Positions 36,110-44,003 of a DNA stretch of 64,000 bases are shown here, piece after piece. How positions within the stretch are numbered: the stretch's first letter is position 1; every line of letters begins with the position of its first letter. The stretch is from Oscillospiraceae bacterium. GTDB lineage: Bacteria; Bacillota; Clostridia; Oscillospirales; CAG-272. The stretch lies in the NCBI GenBank assembly GCA_015063845.1, contig SVTJ01000013.1:1-64000 (forward strand), written 5' to 3'. The translations under genes and the position numbers were made by a program. A model generated the notes under the pieces. It was not told the DNA's origin. It searched no databases and saw only the letters and a program-made list of their open reading frames with translations.

Positions 36110-36649
36110 TTAAGCCTCTGCGGGAGCTTCTGCAGCCTCTGCTGCGGGTGCTTCCTCTCCGTCCTTGTCGACAACTGCCTGAAGAGCATATGCAAGGTTG
36201 TAGAGGGGGGACTTGATGCTGCCAAGGAGCTTTGCGATAAGAACTTCCTTCGAGGGGATGTCTGCGAGCTGCTTTACAGTAGCCTCGTCAACAACCTTAC
36301 CGTCAAGATATCCTGCGAGGATATTGAAGGACTCGATCTTCTCCGCATATTCCTTGAGAACCTTAGCGGGCGCAACTGCGTCTGTCGTGCCGATAGCGAT
36401 AGCTGTCATACCTGTGAGGTACTGCTTCATATCGGAAAGACCAACCTCATCGCAAGCTCTGCCTGTCAAGGAATTCTTCATAACCATATAGTTAACGCCT
36501 GCCTCACGAAGAGCCTTACGCATCTTTGTATCGTCCTCAACGGTGATACCCTGATAGTTGACTACAACGCCTGCGGGAGAATTCTTAAGCTGTTCAGCCA
36601 GATCTGCAACGATCGCCTGCTTCTGTTCAAGAATGGATTTGCTGGGCAT
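36110..36649 (-). CDS. rplJ: Ribosomal protein uL10
   Basis: uL10 anchors bL12 dimers to 23S rRNA. The 179-residue protein starts MPSKSILEQKQAIVADLAEQL and contains VVNYQGITVEDDTKMRKALRE and the MKNSLTGRA motif, with a low-complexity acidic C-terminus (EEAPAAEAAEAPAEA) that helps bind bL12. The start at 36649 follows AGGAGGTAAATCAA; the frame upstream reads through the leader and is not coding. The rplK-rplA genes that often precede it are not here. Confidence 0.96.
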   Translation of the reverse strand: MPSKSILEQKQAIVADLAEQLKNSPAGVVVNYQGITVEDDTKMRKALREAGVNYMVMKNSLTGRACDEVGLSDMKQYLTGMTAIAIGTTDAVAPAKVLKEYAEKIESFNILAGYLDGKVVDEATVKQLADIPSKEVLIAKLLGSIKSPLYNLAYALQAVVDKDGEEAPAAEAAEAPAEA

Positions 36650-36683
36650 TTGATTTACCTCCTGTAAAAATTTGCAGGTGAAA

Positions 36684-36729
36684 AAGAAAAAATCTTTCTT
36701 ACGGTGGAAAGCCCACGCGCGAAGAAAGA
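36684..36729 (-). terminator. Attenuator in the rplJ leader
   Basis: On the minus strand TCTTTCTT (36722-36729) pairs with AAGAAAGA (36693-36700), with a GTGGGC/CCAC inner stem, and is followed by a long U tract (36684-36692). It lies between the L10-binding leader and the rplJ ribosome site, as expected for autoregulation by termination. Confidence 0.7.
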
Positions 36730-36761
36730 CACAAATATAACACATAAAGTATTAAATTTAA

Positions 36762-36828
36762 ATCATTTCCTCGGCAGGAGAGCTTCAAAAGCCTTTACCG
36801 TAAACCTGCTGTCTTTGGATAACAAGGG
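36762..36828 (-). promoter_or_regulatory. Ribosomal L10 leader (uL10-bL12 autoregulation site)
   Basis: The minus-strand RNA contains CCAAAGACAGCAGG, a variable stem and CTCCTGCCGAGGAAA. These match the known Firmicutes L10 leader, where the AGCAGG and CCUGCC strands pair and the kink-turn region binds the uL10-bL12 complex. It directly follows the transcription start. Confidence 0.82.
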
Positions 36829-36829
36829 T

Positions 36830-36858
36830 ATTATACCACAACCAAGTTTGTTTGTCAA
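36830..36858 (-). promoter_or_regulatory. Consensus promoter of rplJ-rplL
   Basis: On the minus strand TTGACA (36853-36858), a 17-bp spacer and TATAAT (36830-36835). Confidence 0.9.
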
Positions 36859-36959
36859 CACTTTTTTGAAAAAAATAAAAAATATTTTTACGCCGCATAA
36901 CGACAAGCTTTGCATCATATATATGTTAGAATGAAAACACAAATTAACGGAGGTGTAAA

Positions 36960-37304
36960 ATGGCAAAAAATAATTGCAAGCTGCTTATCAGCTGTGAGGG
37001 CGACATTTTGGTGGCGGCTCTTTCGGGGGAGCTGGACCATCACGGAGCGGTAGCTGTGCGCACGCTTATAGATAAGCAGATAAGTGACACGTCGCCCAGA
37101 AAGACCGTGCTTGACTTGTCGGGACTTGATTTTATGGACAGCTCGGGACTTGGTCTTATTATGGGCAGATATGCGCTTATGAGCAAGATGGGTGGAGAGT
37201 TTTGCGTGCGAAACCCCAACGAGCGTGTAGTCAAGATATTCAAGCTTGCGGGGCTTGAGCGAATGGTTAAGGTCGAGCAGGACGGAAAGGAGAGCAAAAA
37301 ATGA
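36960..37304 (+). CDS. spoIIAA: Anti-sigma-F factor antagonist SpoIIAA
   Basis: SpoIIAA is a STAS-domain protein that, when unphosphorylated, releases sigma-F from SpoIIAB in the forespore. The 114-residue protein has the STAS signature LDLSGLDFMDSSGLGLIMG; the serine in this motif is the one phosphorylated by SpoIIAB. The start follows ACGGAGGTG. It overlaps spoIIAB by 4 bp (ATGA). A sigma-H promoter would be expected upstream; I see only a suggestive AGAAT near 36928 and do not call it. Confidence 0.95.
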   Translation: MAKNNCKLLISCEGDILVAALSGELDHHGAVAVRTLIDKQISDTSPRKTVLDLSGLDFMDSSGLGLIMGRYALMSKMGGEFCVRNPNERVVKIFKLAGLERMVKVEQDGKESKK

Positions 37305-37759
37305 AGGACGGCAAAAAGCTTGTGGGAGCACGTGTAGTCAATGAGATGAGTATGAGACTGCCGTCGCTTTCGGTAAACGAGGGTATGGCAAGGGCGGCTG
37401 TGTCGGCGTTTTGCGCTCAGCTCGACCCCGTTGCCACGGATATCGCGGATATTAAATGCGCTGTCTCGGAGGCGGTGACTAACTGTATCGTGCACGGATA
37501 CCGTAATACGGTAGGAATGATATACATAACCGTAAAGCTGTGCGAGGGCGGAGTTGTCCGTATAGAGATAAAGGACAGAGGCTGCGGAATTGAGGACGTC
37601 GGTCAGGCAAGACAGCCACTGTATACCACAGACGCCGAGAACGAAAGAAGCGGTATGGGCTTTACGGTCATGGAAAGCTTTTGTGATAAAGTGAGGGTTT
37701 ATTCCAAATGTGGGAAGGGTACGACGGTAACGCTGTTCAAACGCCTGAATACGAAGTAA
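37301..37759 (+). CDS. spoIIAB: Anti-sigma-F factor and kinase SpoIIAB
   Basis: SpoIIAB binds sigma-F and phosphorylates SpoIIAA. The 152-residue GHKL kinase has the N box DIKCAVSEAVTNCIVHGY, KDRGCGIEDV (G1) and NERSGMGFTVMESFCD (G2). It is in the middle of the operon, overlapping spoIIAA by 4 bp, and its 3' end overlaps the open frame of sigF. Confidence 0.95.
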   Translation: MKDGKKLVGARVVNEMSMRLPSLSVNEGMARAAVSAFCAQLDPVATDIADIKCAVSEAVTNCIVHGYRNTVGMIYITVKLCEGGVVRIEIKDRGCGIEDVGQARQPLYTTDAENERSGMGFTVMESFCDKVRVYSKCGKGTTVTLFKRLNTK

Positions 37760-38511
37760 ACGTTCAGCAGGGAGATTATTCGTCAAATATCGAGCTCGTT
37801 ATGCTTGCTCAGAGTGACGACGGAGAGAGCGACGCGGCTATGGATGCTATGTCGAGGCTGGTCGAGAACAACAAGGGCTTAGTCAAAAAGATCGCGCTGC
37901 GCTTTCGTGACAGGGGAGTGGAGCTGGAGGATCTTATGCAGATAGGAACGATAGGTATGATAAAAGCGGTAAGAAGCTTTGACGTTAGCCGCGGTAATTG
38001 CTTTTCCACCTACGCAGTTCCTCTTATTTTCGGCGAGATACGCCGACATATGCGAGACGACGGTCCGATAAAGGTCGGCAGATACTATAAAAAGCTTGGT
38101 GCGACGGCGATAAATCTCAAAAACCGCATACTTGCTGAGGAGGGCAGGGAGGCGAGGATATCGGAGATAGCCGAGCTGCTTGGCGAGAGCGCGGAGGACG
38201 TTGCTATGGCGATGGACGCGACCTCACCCGTGGTGTCCTTGTCAGAGCTTGTATACGGAGATGAGGACGGTGTAGAGCTTGAAGCGACGCTTTCTGATGA
38301 GGACAGTCTTTATGAGACTCAACGGATAATGGACAAGCTTGCCCTCGCAGAGGCGATACGCTCAATGACACCAACGTGGCAGAAGATAGTCGTGCTGAGA
38401 TACTACCGCAATATGACACAGCAACAGGTGGCTGTGCGTCTTGGACTTACGCAGGTAAAGGTCTCGCGCGAGGAGAAAAAGATACTTGCGTATCTGAGAG
38501 AGAAAATGTAG
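37708..38511 (+). CDS. sigF: Forespore RNA polymerase sigma factor SigF
   Basis: Sigma-F is the first forespore-specific sigma factor. The 267-residue frame has region 2 (LVKKIALRFRDRGVELEDLMQIG and FSTYAVPLIFGEIRRHMRDDG), region 3 and region 4 with RYYRNMTQQQVAVRLGLTQVKVSR. The start is uncertain. ATG 37708, behind GTGAGGG, lies 52 bp inside spoIIAB; the next in-frame ATG at 37801 has no close ribosome site and would cut into the conserved N-terminal region. Coupled translation from 37708 is preferred. Confidence 0.92.
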   Translation: MWEGYDGNAVQTPEYEVNVQQGDYSSNIELVMLAQSDDGESDAAMDAMSRLVENNKGLVKKIALRFRDRGVELEDLMQIGTIGMIKAVRSFDVSRGNCFSTYAVPLIFGEIRRHMRDDGPIKVGRYYKKLGATAINLKNRILAEEGREARISEIAELLGESAEDVAMAMDATSPVVSLSELVYGDEDGVELEATLSDEDSLYETQRIMDKLALAEAIRSMTPTWQKIVVLRYYRNMTQQQVAVRLGLTQVKVSREEKKILAYLREKM

Positions 38512-38521
38512 ATATATTCTT

Positions 38522-38555
38522 ACGGGAAGCATTGAAAGCGCTTCCCGTTTTTTTA
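38522..38555 (+). terminator. Terminator of the spoIIA operon
   Basis: ACGGGAAGC pairs with GCTTCCCGT and is followed by seven T residues. Confidence 0.88.
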
Positions 38556-38598
38556 TGGAGTTGTCATCTGCCTATATGTAAAATTTTTTTGAAACCCC

Positions 38599-38627
38599 TT
38601 TAAAAAATGGGAAATATGTATTATAAT
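38599..38627 (+). promoter_or_regulatory. Candidate zapA promoter
   Basis: TTTAAA (38599-38604), a 17-bp spacer and TATAAT (38622-38627). The -10 is perfect; the -35 is weak. Confidence 0.5.
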
Positions 38628-38657
38628 TATGGTAAATAAACCGAACGGAGGCAGACT

Positions 38658-38972
38658 ATGAAGCAGAAATACACCATAAGAGTATCGGATATTGAAATAA
38701 ACGTTATTTCAGAGGAATCTCCCGAGGCTGTTGAGGCACTCGTTTCACTTGTCGACAGAAAAATGAGAGAGGTGCTTGACGGCGCGCACTGCTCAAAGAC
38801 AGATGCGGCTATTCTTTGCGCTCTTGACTATTGCTCCGAACGCATTCGCGCGCAGAGAAAGATAAAAACACTTGAATCCCAGCTTATGCTCGCGCAGAGC
38901 ACGGTCGAGGAGCTTGAGATAGAAAACGAAAAGCTCAGAGCACAGCTTCCCGGCATGGGCGGAATTCTATAA
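38658..38972 (+). CDS. zapA: Z-ring-associated protein ZapA
   Basis: ZapA bundles FtsZ filaments at mid-cell. The 104-residue protein has the short N-terminal domain with YTIRVSDIEINVIS..SPE, an AILCALDYCSE helix and a C-terminal coiled coil (about 66-96). It overlaps the U32 gene by one base (TAATG), an association common in Clostridia. Confidence 0.85.
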   Translation: MKQKYTIRVSDIEINVISEESPEAVEALVSLVDRKMREVLDGAHCSKTDAAILCALDYCSERIRAQRKIKTLESQLMLAQSTVEELEIENEKLRAQLPGMGGIL

Positions 38973-41029
38973 TGTCATACGAGAGAATTCCAAATAGAAA
39001 AGCGATAGATATACGCGAGGGTAGGGCTCTTCCCGAATTGCTTGCCCCCGCAGGGTCTTATCGCGCTCTCCAGGCGGCGATCGACGGCGGCGCAGACGCT
39101 ATTTATATGGGCGGCGCCGCCTTTAACGCGCGTATCAACGCGAAGAATTTTACCCCAGATGAGCTCAGACGCGGTATCTCGCTTGCTCACGAATACGGGG
39201 CGAAGGTATATATCACCGCAAACACTCTGATATATGACAGAGAGCTTGACGATTTTTTGCGCGCCTGCGAGGATGCGTATCTTTGCGGAGCGGACGCACT
39301 CATAGTCGCGGACGTTGGAGCTGCGAGTGAGATAAAAAAGAGAATACCCATCGAGCTCCACGCGAGCACTCAGGTGTCGGGTCACGGAGCGTATGCTTCT
39401 CGCATACTTGCCGATGCGGGCTTTTCAAGAATGGTCTGCGCGAGGGAGATGTGCGCGGAGGATATTCGAGCTTTTATTGATAATTCCCCGCTTGAAGCGG
39501 AAGTATTCGTTCACGGTGCGCTTTGCGTTTGCCATTCGGGACAGTGCCTTTTTTCGTCTCTCGTCGGTGGCAGAAGCGGAAATAGAGGAGAGTGCGCTCA
39601 GCCTTGCAGACTGCCTTATAAGGGCGTGTCGGGCAAGGAGCAGTATGCTCTTTCTCTGAAGGATCTAAGCCTTGCGATGCACGTTCCAAATCTTATAGAA
39701 ATGGGTGTATGCTCTCTTAAGATAGAGGGAAGAATGAAGTCACCCGAATACGTCAGAGAGGTAACGCGCATTTGGAGAGCTTTGCTTGACCAACGCCGAG
39801 CGGCTACCTATGAGGATATGAGACAGCTTGACGCGGTATTTTCAAGGAGCGGATTTACCGACGGATATTTCGTTAAAAAAATAGGCAGGTCTATGCTTGG
39901 CGTGCGTTCGGAGGAGCAGAAAAAAGAGAGCAGAGCTCTGAGCACGTTTGAACGTATCGAGCGCAAGATACCCATTGATATGAAAATGACGGTTAGAGAG
40001 GGTATTCCCGTTACTCTCACCATTACAAGAAGGGATAACCTCAAGAGTGTGAGCGTGTCGGGCAACGTGCCCGAGGCTGCAAGGACCGCGCCTATCGATA
40101 AAGATACGGTACGTCGCAGTCTTTTGAAGCTTGGAGACACTCCGTACGTCGCACAAAACGTAGATATTGAGCTTGACGAGGGTCTTATGCTGCCGATATC
40201 GTCACTCAACGCGCTGAGAAGAAGCGCAGTTGAGGCACTTTGTGAGAGGGCGGAGCAGCGTGTTACAAATACCGCTCAAAAGAGCAAGCCAAAGAGCAAG
40301 CGCACGGTCACCCGAGTTGCGATGTTCTACGAGCCCGAAAGCATACCCGAGAGCGCGTACGGCTATTTTGACGTGATATACACGCCTCTTGAAAAATACA
40401 CGGGAAGTACGAACGGAGTAGCGCTCCCCCCGGTTATATTCGACAGCGAAAGGGAAGCAGTGCGCAGGATGCTTGCCGATGCTAAGGAAAAGGGAGCTCA
40501 GCACGTTCTCGTTGGAAATCTCGGTCACCTTGATCTTGTTGAAAATAGCGGTCTTTGCGTTCACGGAGATCTTCGTCTTAACGTCACAAACGCCTCTACG
40601 GCGTCGCGCATTGAGGAGATGGGGATAGAGGACGTCATTCTTTCACCCGAGCTTGGAGCGGCGCAAATGAGGGATATAGGGGGCAAAACGTATGCGTTTG
40701 TGTACGGCAGAGCGCCTCTTATGGTCACCGAGAAATGCGTTGGTAAAGAGTGCGGAGGATGCGTTGCGTGTGAGGACGGCAAGACCTGTCTTACCGATAG
40801 AAAGGGAATAAAATTCCCCGTACGCCGTACATTTGAGCACCGAAGCATAATATTCAATTCAGTGCCGTTTTATATGGCGGATAAAGCGGACGTTTTGCGC
40901 TCAAACGGACTGTCGATGCAGTTCTTCGTGTTCTCGGTCGAGAGTAAAAAAGAAGCGGCGGAGATCATTGAAGCGTACAAAAAGAAAACACCGCCCAAAA
41001 ACCCAACGGCGGTTAAGAGGATCAAGTGA
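38972..41029 (+). CDS. U32-family protein (RlhA/YhbU-like)
   Basis: The 685-residue protein belongs to peptidase family U32, now linked to prephenate-dependent tRNA and 23S rRNA hydroxylation (TrhP, RlhA) rather than proteolysis. The N-terminus ELLAPAGS..ALQAAIDGGADAIYMGG and HGALCVCHSGQCLFSS with the nearby CAQPCRLPY provide the conserved cysteines for an Fe-S cluster. The C-terminal region has another cysteine set (KCVGKECGGCVAC). The length fits the longer RlhA-like subgroup. The RNA target is not assignable from sequence. Confidence 0.85.
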   Translation: MSYERIPNRKAIDIREGRALPELLAPAGSYRALQAAIDGGADAIYMGGAAFNARINAKNFTPDELRRGISLAHEYGAKVYITANTLIYDRELDDFLRACEDAYLCGADALIVADVGAASEIKKRIPIELHASTQVSGHGAYASRILADAGFSRMVCAREMCAEDIRAFIDNSPLEAEVFVHGALCVCHSGQCLFSSLVGGRSGNRGECAQPCRLPYKGVSGKEQYALSLKDLSLAMHVPNLIEMGVCSLKIEGRMKSPEYVREVTRIWRALLDQRRAATYEDMRQLDAVFSRSGFTDGYFVKKIGRSMLGVRSEEQKKESRALSTFERIERKIPIDMKMTVREGIPVTLTITRRDNLKSVSVSGNVPEAARTAPIDKDTVRRSLLKLGDTPYVAQNVDIELDEGLMLPISSLNALRRSAVEALCERAEQRVTNTAQKSKPKSKRTVTRVAMFYEPESIPESAYGYFDVIYTPLEKYTGSTNGVALPPVIFDSEREAVRRMLADAKEKGAQHVLVGNLGHLDLVENSGLCVHGDLRLNVTNASTASRIEEMGIEDVILSPELGAAQMRDIGGKTYAFVYGRAPLMVTEKCVGKECGGCVACEDGKTCLTDRKGIKFPVRRTFEHRSIIFNSVPFYMADKADVLRSNGLSMQFFVFSVESKKEAAEIIEAYKKKTPPKNPTAVKRIK

Positions 41030-41050
41030 AATTTGACGTTTTTTGTACTT

Positions 41051-41277
41051 CAAATTAGGATTTATCGGTGAGTTCGCACAGCACCCATAAGCCTCCCTCC
41101 GAGAGGGAGGGGGACCACGAAGTGGTGGAAGGAGCTAGCGTGCATACGGAGGTAAGATATAACGCTATTGTACACGCGCTCTCCCTCAGTCTCGCATTCG
41201 CTCGACAGCTCCCTCCGCAGGGAGCCTTTGTTGCAATGCGATGCCATTTGTGCACTTTCAAATTAGGATTTATCGGG
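41051..41277 (-). repeat. Module A repeat (copy 3, inverted)
   Basis: This is the reverse complement of the 2790-3014 type, bounded by TTAGGATTTATCGG at both ends. The right-hand motif is shared with the following module B. Together they form the A-B composite also found at 42898-43367. Confidence 0.85.
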
Positions 41278-41487
41278 GAGTTTGTTTGTGTTATAAAAAC
41301 GGGTCGTCGAGGACGTCGACCCCTACACGCTCCCAATATAAATTGCCGAAAAAATTATTTGTGATATCCCTTAAATCTTTATCAAATAATATCTAATACG
41401 AATATGTTCGCTCTAACCATTGTAGGGGTCGACGTCCTCGACGACCCGTTCGTTACACATATCTAACTATTCGATAAATCCAATTTA
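41259..41487 (-). mobile_element. Module B miniature inverted-repeat element (copy 2)
   Basis: The core 41301-41447 has 27-bp terminal inverted repeats beginning GGGTCGTCGAGGACGTCG. The interior is homologous to that of copy 1 in reverse orientation. The outer motifs are TTAGGATTTATCGG on the left and a slightly decayed CGATAAATCCAATTT on the right. Confidence 0.8.
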
Positions 41488-41496
41488 AAAGGCGGA

Positions 41497-41531
41497 AAAA
41501 AGAGAGAGCGCGGTGCGCTCTCTCTTTTTTG
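41497..41531 (-). terminator. Terminator of the fucosidase gene
   Basis: On the minus strand AAGAGAGAGCGC pairs with GCGCTCTCTCTT around a short loop and is followed by a T run. Confidence 0.85.
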
Positions 41532-41537
41532 TTTTGT

Positions 41538-42734
41538 TTACCACTCTATTTCTACTACGATAGGCTCGCTTGCGAGGTCGTCTACGGGGACACCGTAAAC
41601 ATGCAAAAAGCGTACAGCCTCACCGTTTGAATGGAACTCGGGAAGAAGCTCGTTCTTGAAGGAGAGCTCCTCGTTCGTATTCAAAAGACGTATCTTTTTG
41701 GGTATAGAGGGGAAGTATTTGAATGAGAATGCGGACGAACGCAAGCCCTCATAGAAGTGAATATAGGTCTTGCCGTTCTTTTTGGTTGCGATATACGGAT
41801 TGTTTTTTCTTATGTCGTAGTTGAAGGTGTCGGGCTCGGCGCACTCCAGGCAGCCTTCCATTCTCTTGTACCAATCGGCTACCTTCAAAAGGTGCTTCTT
41901 ATACTCGTCGGTGATAACGCCACGCGCGTCAGGGCCGACGTTGAGCACATAGCTGCCGCCCATCGCCATTATGCGGTCGATAGAGGAGCAAAGGTGACGC
42001 TTTGAGTAAAAGTCCTCGTGCTCGCGGTAACCCCAGCTCTGCTCTCCAACGGAGTTGCAAGCCTCGGTCATACGCGTGAACGCCATTCCGTCCTCGTCCT
42101 TGTACTCACGCTCGGGTGTGGAGAAATCTCCCTTATCCCAGCCGCGGTCGTTTATAAAGATATCGGGCTGGAGACGTCTTACAAGCTCATTCATAGAGGG
42201 ATCGTACACCTTCGGGGGGATATCCCAGTAGAGAGTGTATATCTTGCCGTAGCCCGTCAAAAGCTCGGTTATCTGTCCTCTTACGTATTCCTTGTACTTT
42301 TCAATGTCCACAACATCGGTATTTACAGCCTTCCACTGATGTGTTGAAGCGGGATTATAGCCGTATTCATAATGCCAGTCAGGATTTGAGTAGTAAAGTG
42401 AGAGCAGCATACCGTGCTTAGCGCAGGCATCTGCGAGCATTTTGAGCACGTCCTTACCGTAGGGAGTGTTCATAATATTGTAGTCGGTATATTTTGTATT
42501 CCACATACAAAAGCCGTCGTGGTGCTTGGTGGTAAAGCAGATGTATTTCATACCTGCATTCTTAGCGAGAAGCACCCACTCCTCGGGGTCATAAAGATAG
42601 GGGTCAAAGGTATTGACAAGGCCCTCGTATTCAGCTCTGTCCATATTGTATCTTGCGATAGCCTGATCCTGAAGACCCGTTGCGGCGTAGATACCCCAGT
42701 GAATAAACATACCGAATTTGTTGTCGTGTGTCAT
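41538..42734 (-). CDS. Alpha-L-fucosidase, GH29 family
   Basis: The enzyme would release L-fucose from fucosylated glycans such as host mucin or milk oligosaccharides. The 398-residue protein has the GH29 hallmarks KFGMFIHWGIYA, KYICFTTKHHDGF..W and LYYSNPDWHYE; the nucleophile Asp is probably in YTLYWDIP. No signal peptide is seen, so it acts in the cytoplasm on imported oligosaccharides. The start at 42734 follows AAAGGAA; the longer frame has no ribosome site. The gene is alone and bracketed by two direct copies of the A-B repeat composite, which may indicate acquisition or potential loss. Confidence 0.88.
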   Translation of the reverse strand: MTHDNKFGMFIHWGIYAATGLQDQAIARYNMDRAEYEGLVNTFDPYLYDPEEWVLLAKNAGMKYICFTTKHHDGFCMWNTKYTDYNIMNTPYGKDVLKMLADACAKHGMLLSLYYSNPDWHYEYGYNPASTHQWKAVNTDVVDIEKYKEYVRGQITELLTGYGKIYTLYWDIPPKVYDPSMNELVRRLQPDIFINDRGWDKGDFSTPEREYKDEDGMAFTRMTEACNSVGEQSWGYREHEDFYSKRHLCSSIDRIMAMGGSYVLNVGPDARGVITDEYKKHLLKVADWYKRMEGCLECAEPDTFNYDIRKNNPYIATKKNGKTYIHFYEGLRSSAFSFKYFPSIPKKIRLLNTNEELSFKNELLPEFHSNGEAVRFLHVYGVPVDDLASEPIVVEIEW

Positions 42735-42773
42735 AGCAGTATTCCTTTCAAAAAGCAATATATTACTGCGACT

Positions 42774-42779
42774 ATTATA
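42774..42779 (-). promoter_or_regulatory. -10 box of the fucosidase promoter
   Basis: TATAAT on the minus strand, 40 bp before the start codon. No good -35 is present at the usual distance, which may indicate activator dependence. Confidence 0.45.
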
Positions 42780-42897
42780 CAACCAAACAAGGTGTTTGTC
42801 TTTACAATATATAATTATTTGTTTACAAAATATTACTTTTACGATTTATATTGCAAATACGCCACGTGTGTGGTAAAATGAAAGTTGAAAAGACGTT

Positions 42898-43127
42898 CAA
42901 ATTAGGATTTGTCGGGGAGTTCGCACAGCGCCCATAAGCCTCCCTCCGAGAGGGAGGGGGACCACGAAGTGGTGGAAGGAGCCAGCGTGCATACGGAGGT
43001 AAGATATAACGCTATTGTACACGCGCTCTCCCTCAGTCTCGCATTCGCTCGACAGCTCCCTCCGCAGGGAGCCTTTGTTGCAATGCGATGCCATTTGTGC
43101 ACTTTCAAATTAGGATTTGTCGGTGTG
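42898..43127 (-). repeat. Module A repeat (copy 4, inverted)
   Basis: Nearly identical to 41051-41277 and in the same orientation; bounded by TTAGGATTTGTCGG motifs on both sides. Confidence 0.85.
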
Positions 43128-43367
43128 TTTGTTTGTGTTGTAAAAACGGGTCGTCGAGGACGACGACCCCTACAATGGATAGAGCAAACATATTCGCATC
43201 AGATGTTGTTTGATGTAATTTGATGGGAAATATGTTTATATTTTATGGTGAATTATATTAGGAGCGTGTAGGGGTCGACCGATGTTTTCGAAGAAAACTC
43301 GGTACGAAGTTGTCCTCGACGACCCGTTCGTTGGTATACTCTAACACACCGACAAATCCTAATTTGA
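43105..43367 (-). mobile_element. Module B element with interrupted right inverted repeat (copy 3)
   Basis: The left terminal repeat is at 43148-43174. The right one starts at 43267 and is split by 32 extra bases (about 43280-43311) between GTCGAC and GTCCTC. The insert contains its own hairpin, ACCGATGTTTTC/GAAAACTCGGT. The flanking motifs TTAGGATTTGTCGG and CCGACAAATCCTAA are intact. Confidence 0.78.
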
Positions 43368-43454
43368 TAAAAATGGAAATACGTGTAACCTTTGGTATAA
43401 TAAATCCGTCCTTTAGGGTGAAGGGCAAAACTTGAACGCTTGGAGGTGAAGCTC

Positions 43455-44003
43455 GTGGAAGATATGACTATACTTGATCTGTATTGGAAAAGAGATGAAG
43501 ACGCCATCTCGCAAACCGAGAAAAAATACGGAAGATATTGCCATAGCATAGCGTATAATATTTTGTTTTCCGATGAGGATGCGGAGGAATGTGTTAACGA
43601 TACTTATCTTAAGGTGTGGAACAGCATTCCGCCCGAACGTCCGCGCATATTCAAAAGCTTTATAGGTCGTATAACGAGAAATCTGGCACTCGACAGATAC
43701 GATTACAATACCGCCGAAAAGAGAGGCGGTACATCAGTCATTCTCTCTGAACTTGACGAATGCATACCCGATACAAGCGAAGACTCAGCTGACGACCTTG
43801 CCCTGAGCGCGGCGATAAACAGCTTCCTGGCCTCGCTCTCTCAGCGCACTCGCACCGTGTTTATGCAAAGGTATTTTTATGCGTGTTCGGTAAAGCAGAT
43901 ATCCGAAAGCGTCGGTATGACCGAGGTAAACGTCAAGGTAACTCTGCTTCGCACCCGTGCCAAGCTGCGCGCACATCTTGAAAAGGAGGGTATTTCGATA
44001 TGA
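43455..44003 (+). CDS. ECF-like sigma-70 family RNA polymerase sigma factor
   Basis: The 182-residue protein has sigma region 2 (YNILFSDEDAEECVNDTYLKVWNSIPP) and region 4 (SLSQRTRTVFMQRYFYACSVKQISESVGMTEVNVKVTLLRTRAKL), with no regions 1 or 3, as in extracytoplasmic-function sigma factors. The start is probably GTG 43455, 6 nt after GGAGGTG; ATG 43464 is the alternative. Its stop overlaps the next gene by 4 bp (ATGA). It likely directs a small regulon in response to a signal relayed by that membrane partner. Confidence 0.87.
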   Translation: MEDMTILDLYWKRDEDAISQTEKKYGRYCHSIAYNILFSDEDAEECVNDTYLKVWNSIPPERPRIFKSFIGRITRNLALDRYDYNTAEKRGGTSVILSELDECIPDTSEDSADDLALSAAINSFLASLSQRTRTVFMQRYFYACSVKQISESVGMTEVNVKVTLLRTRAKLRAHLEKEGISI

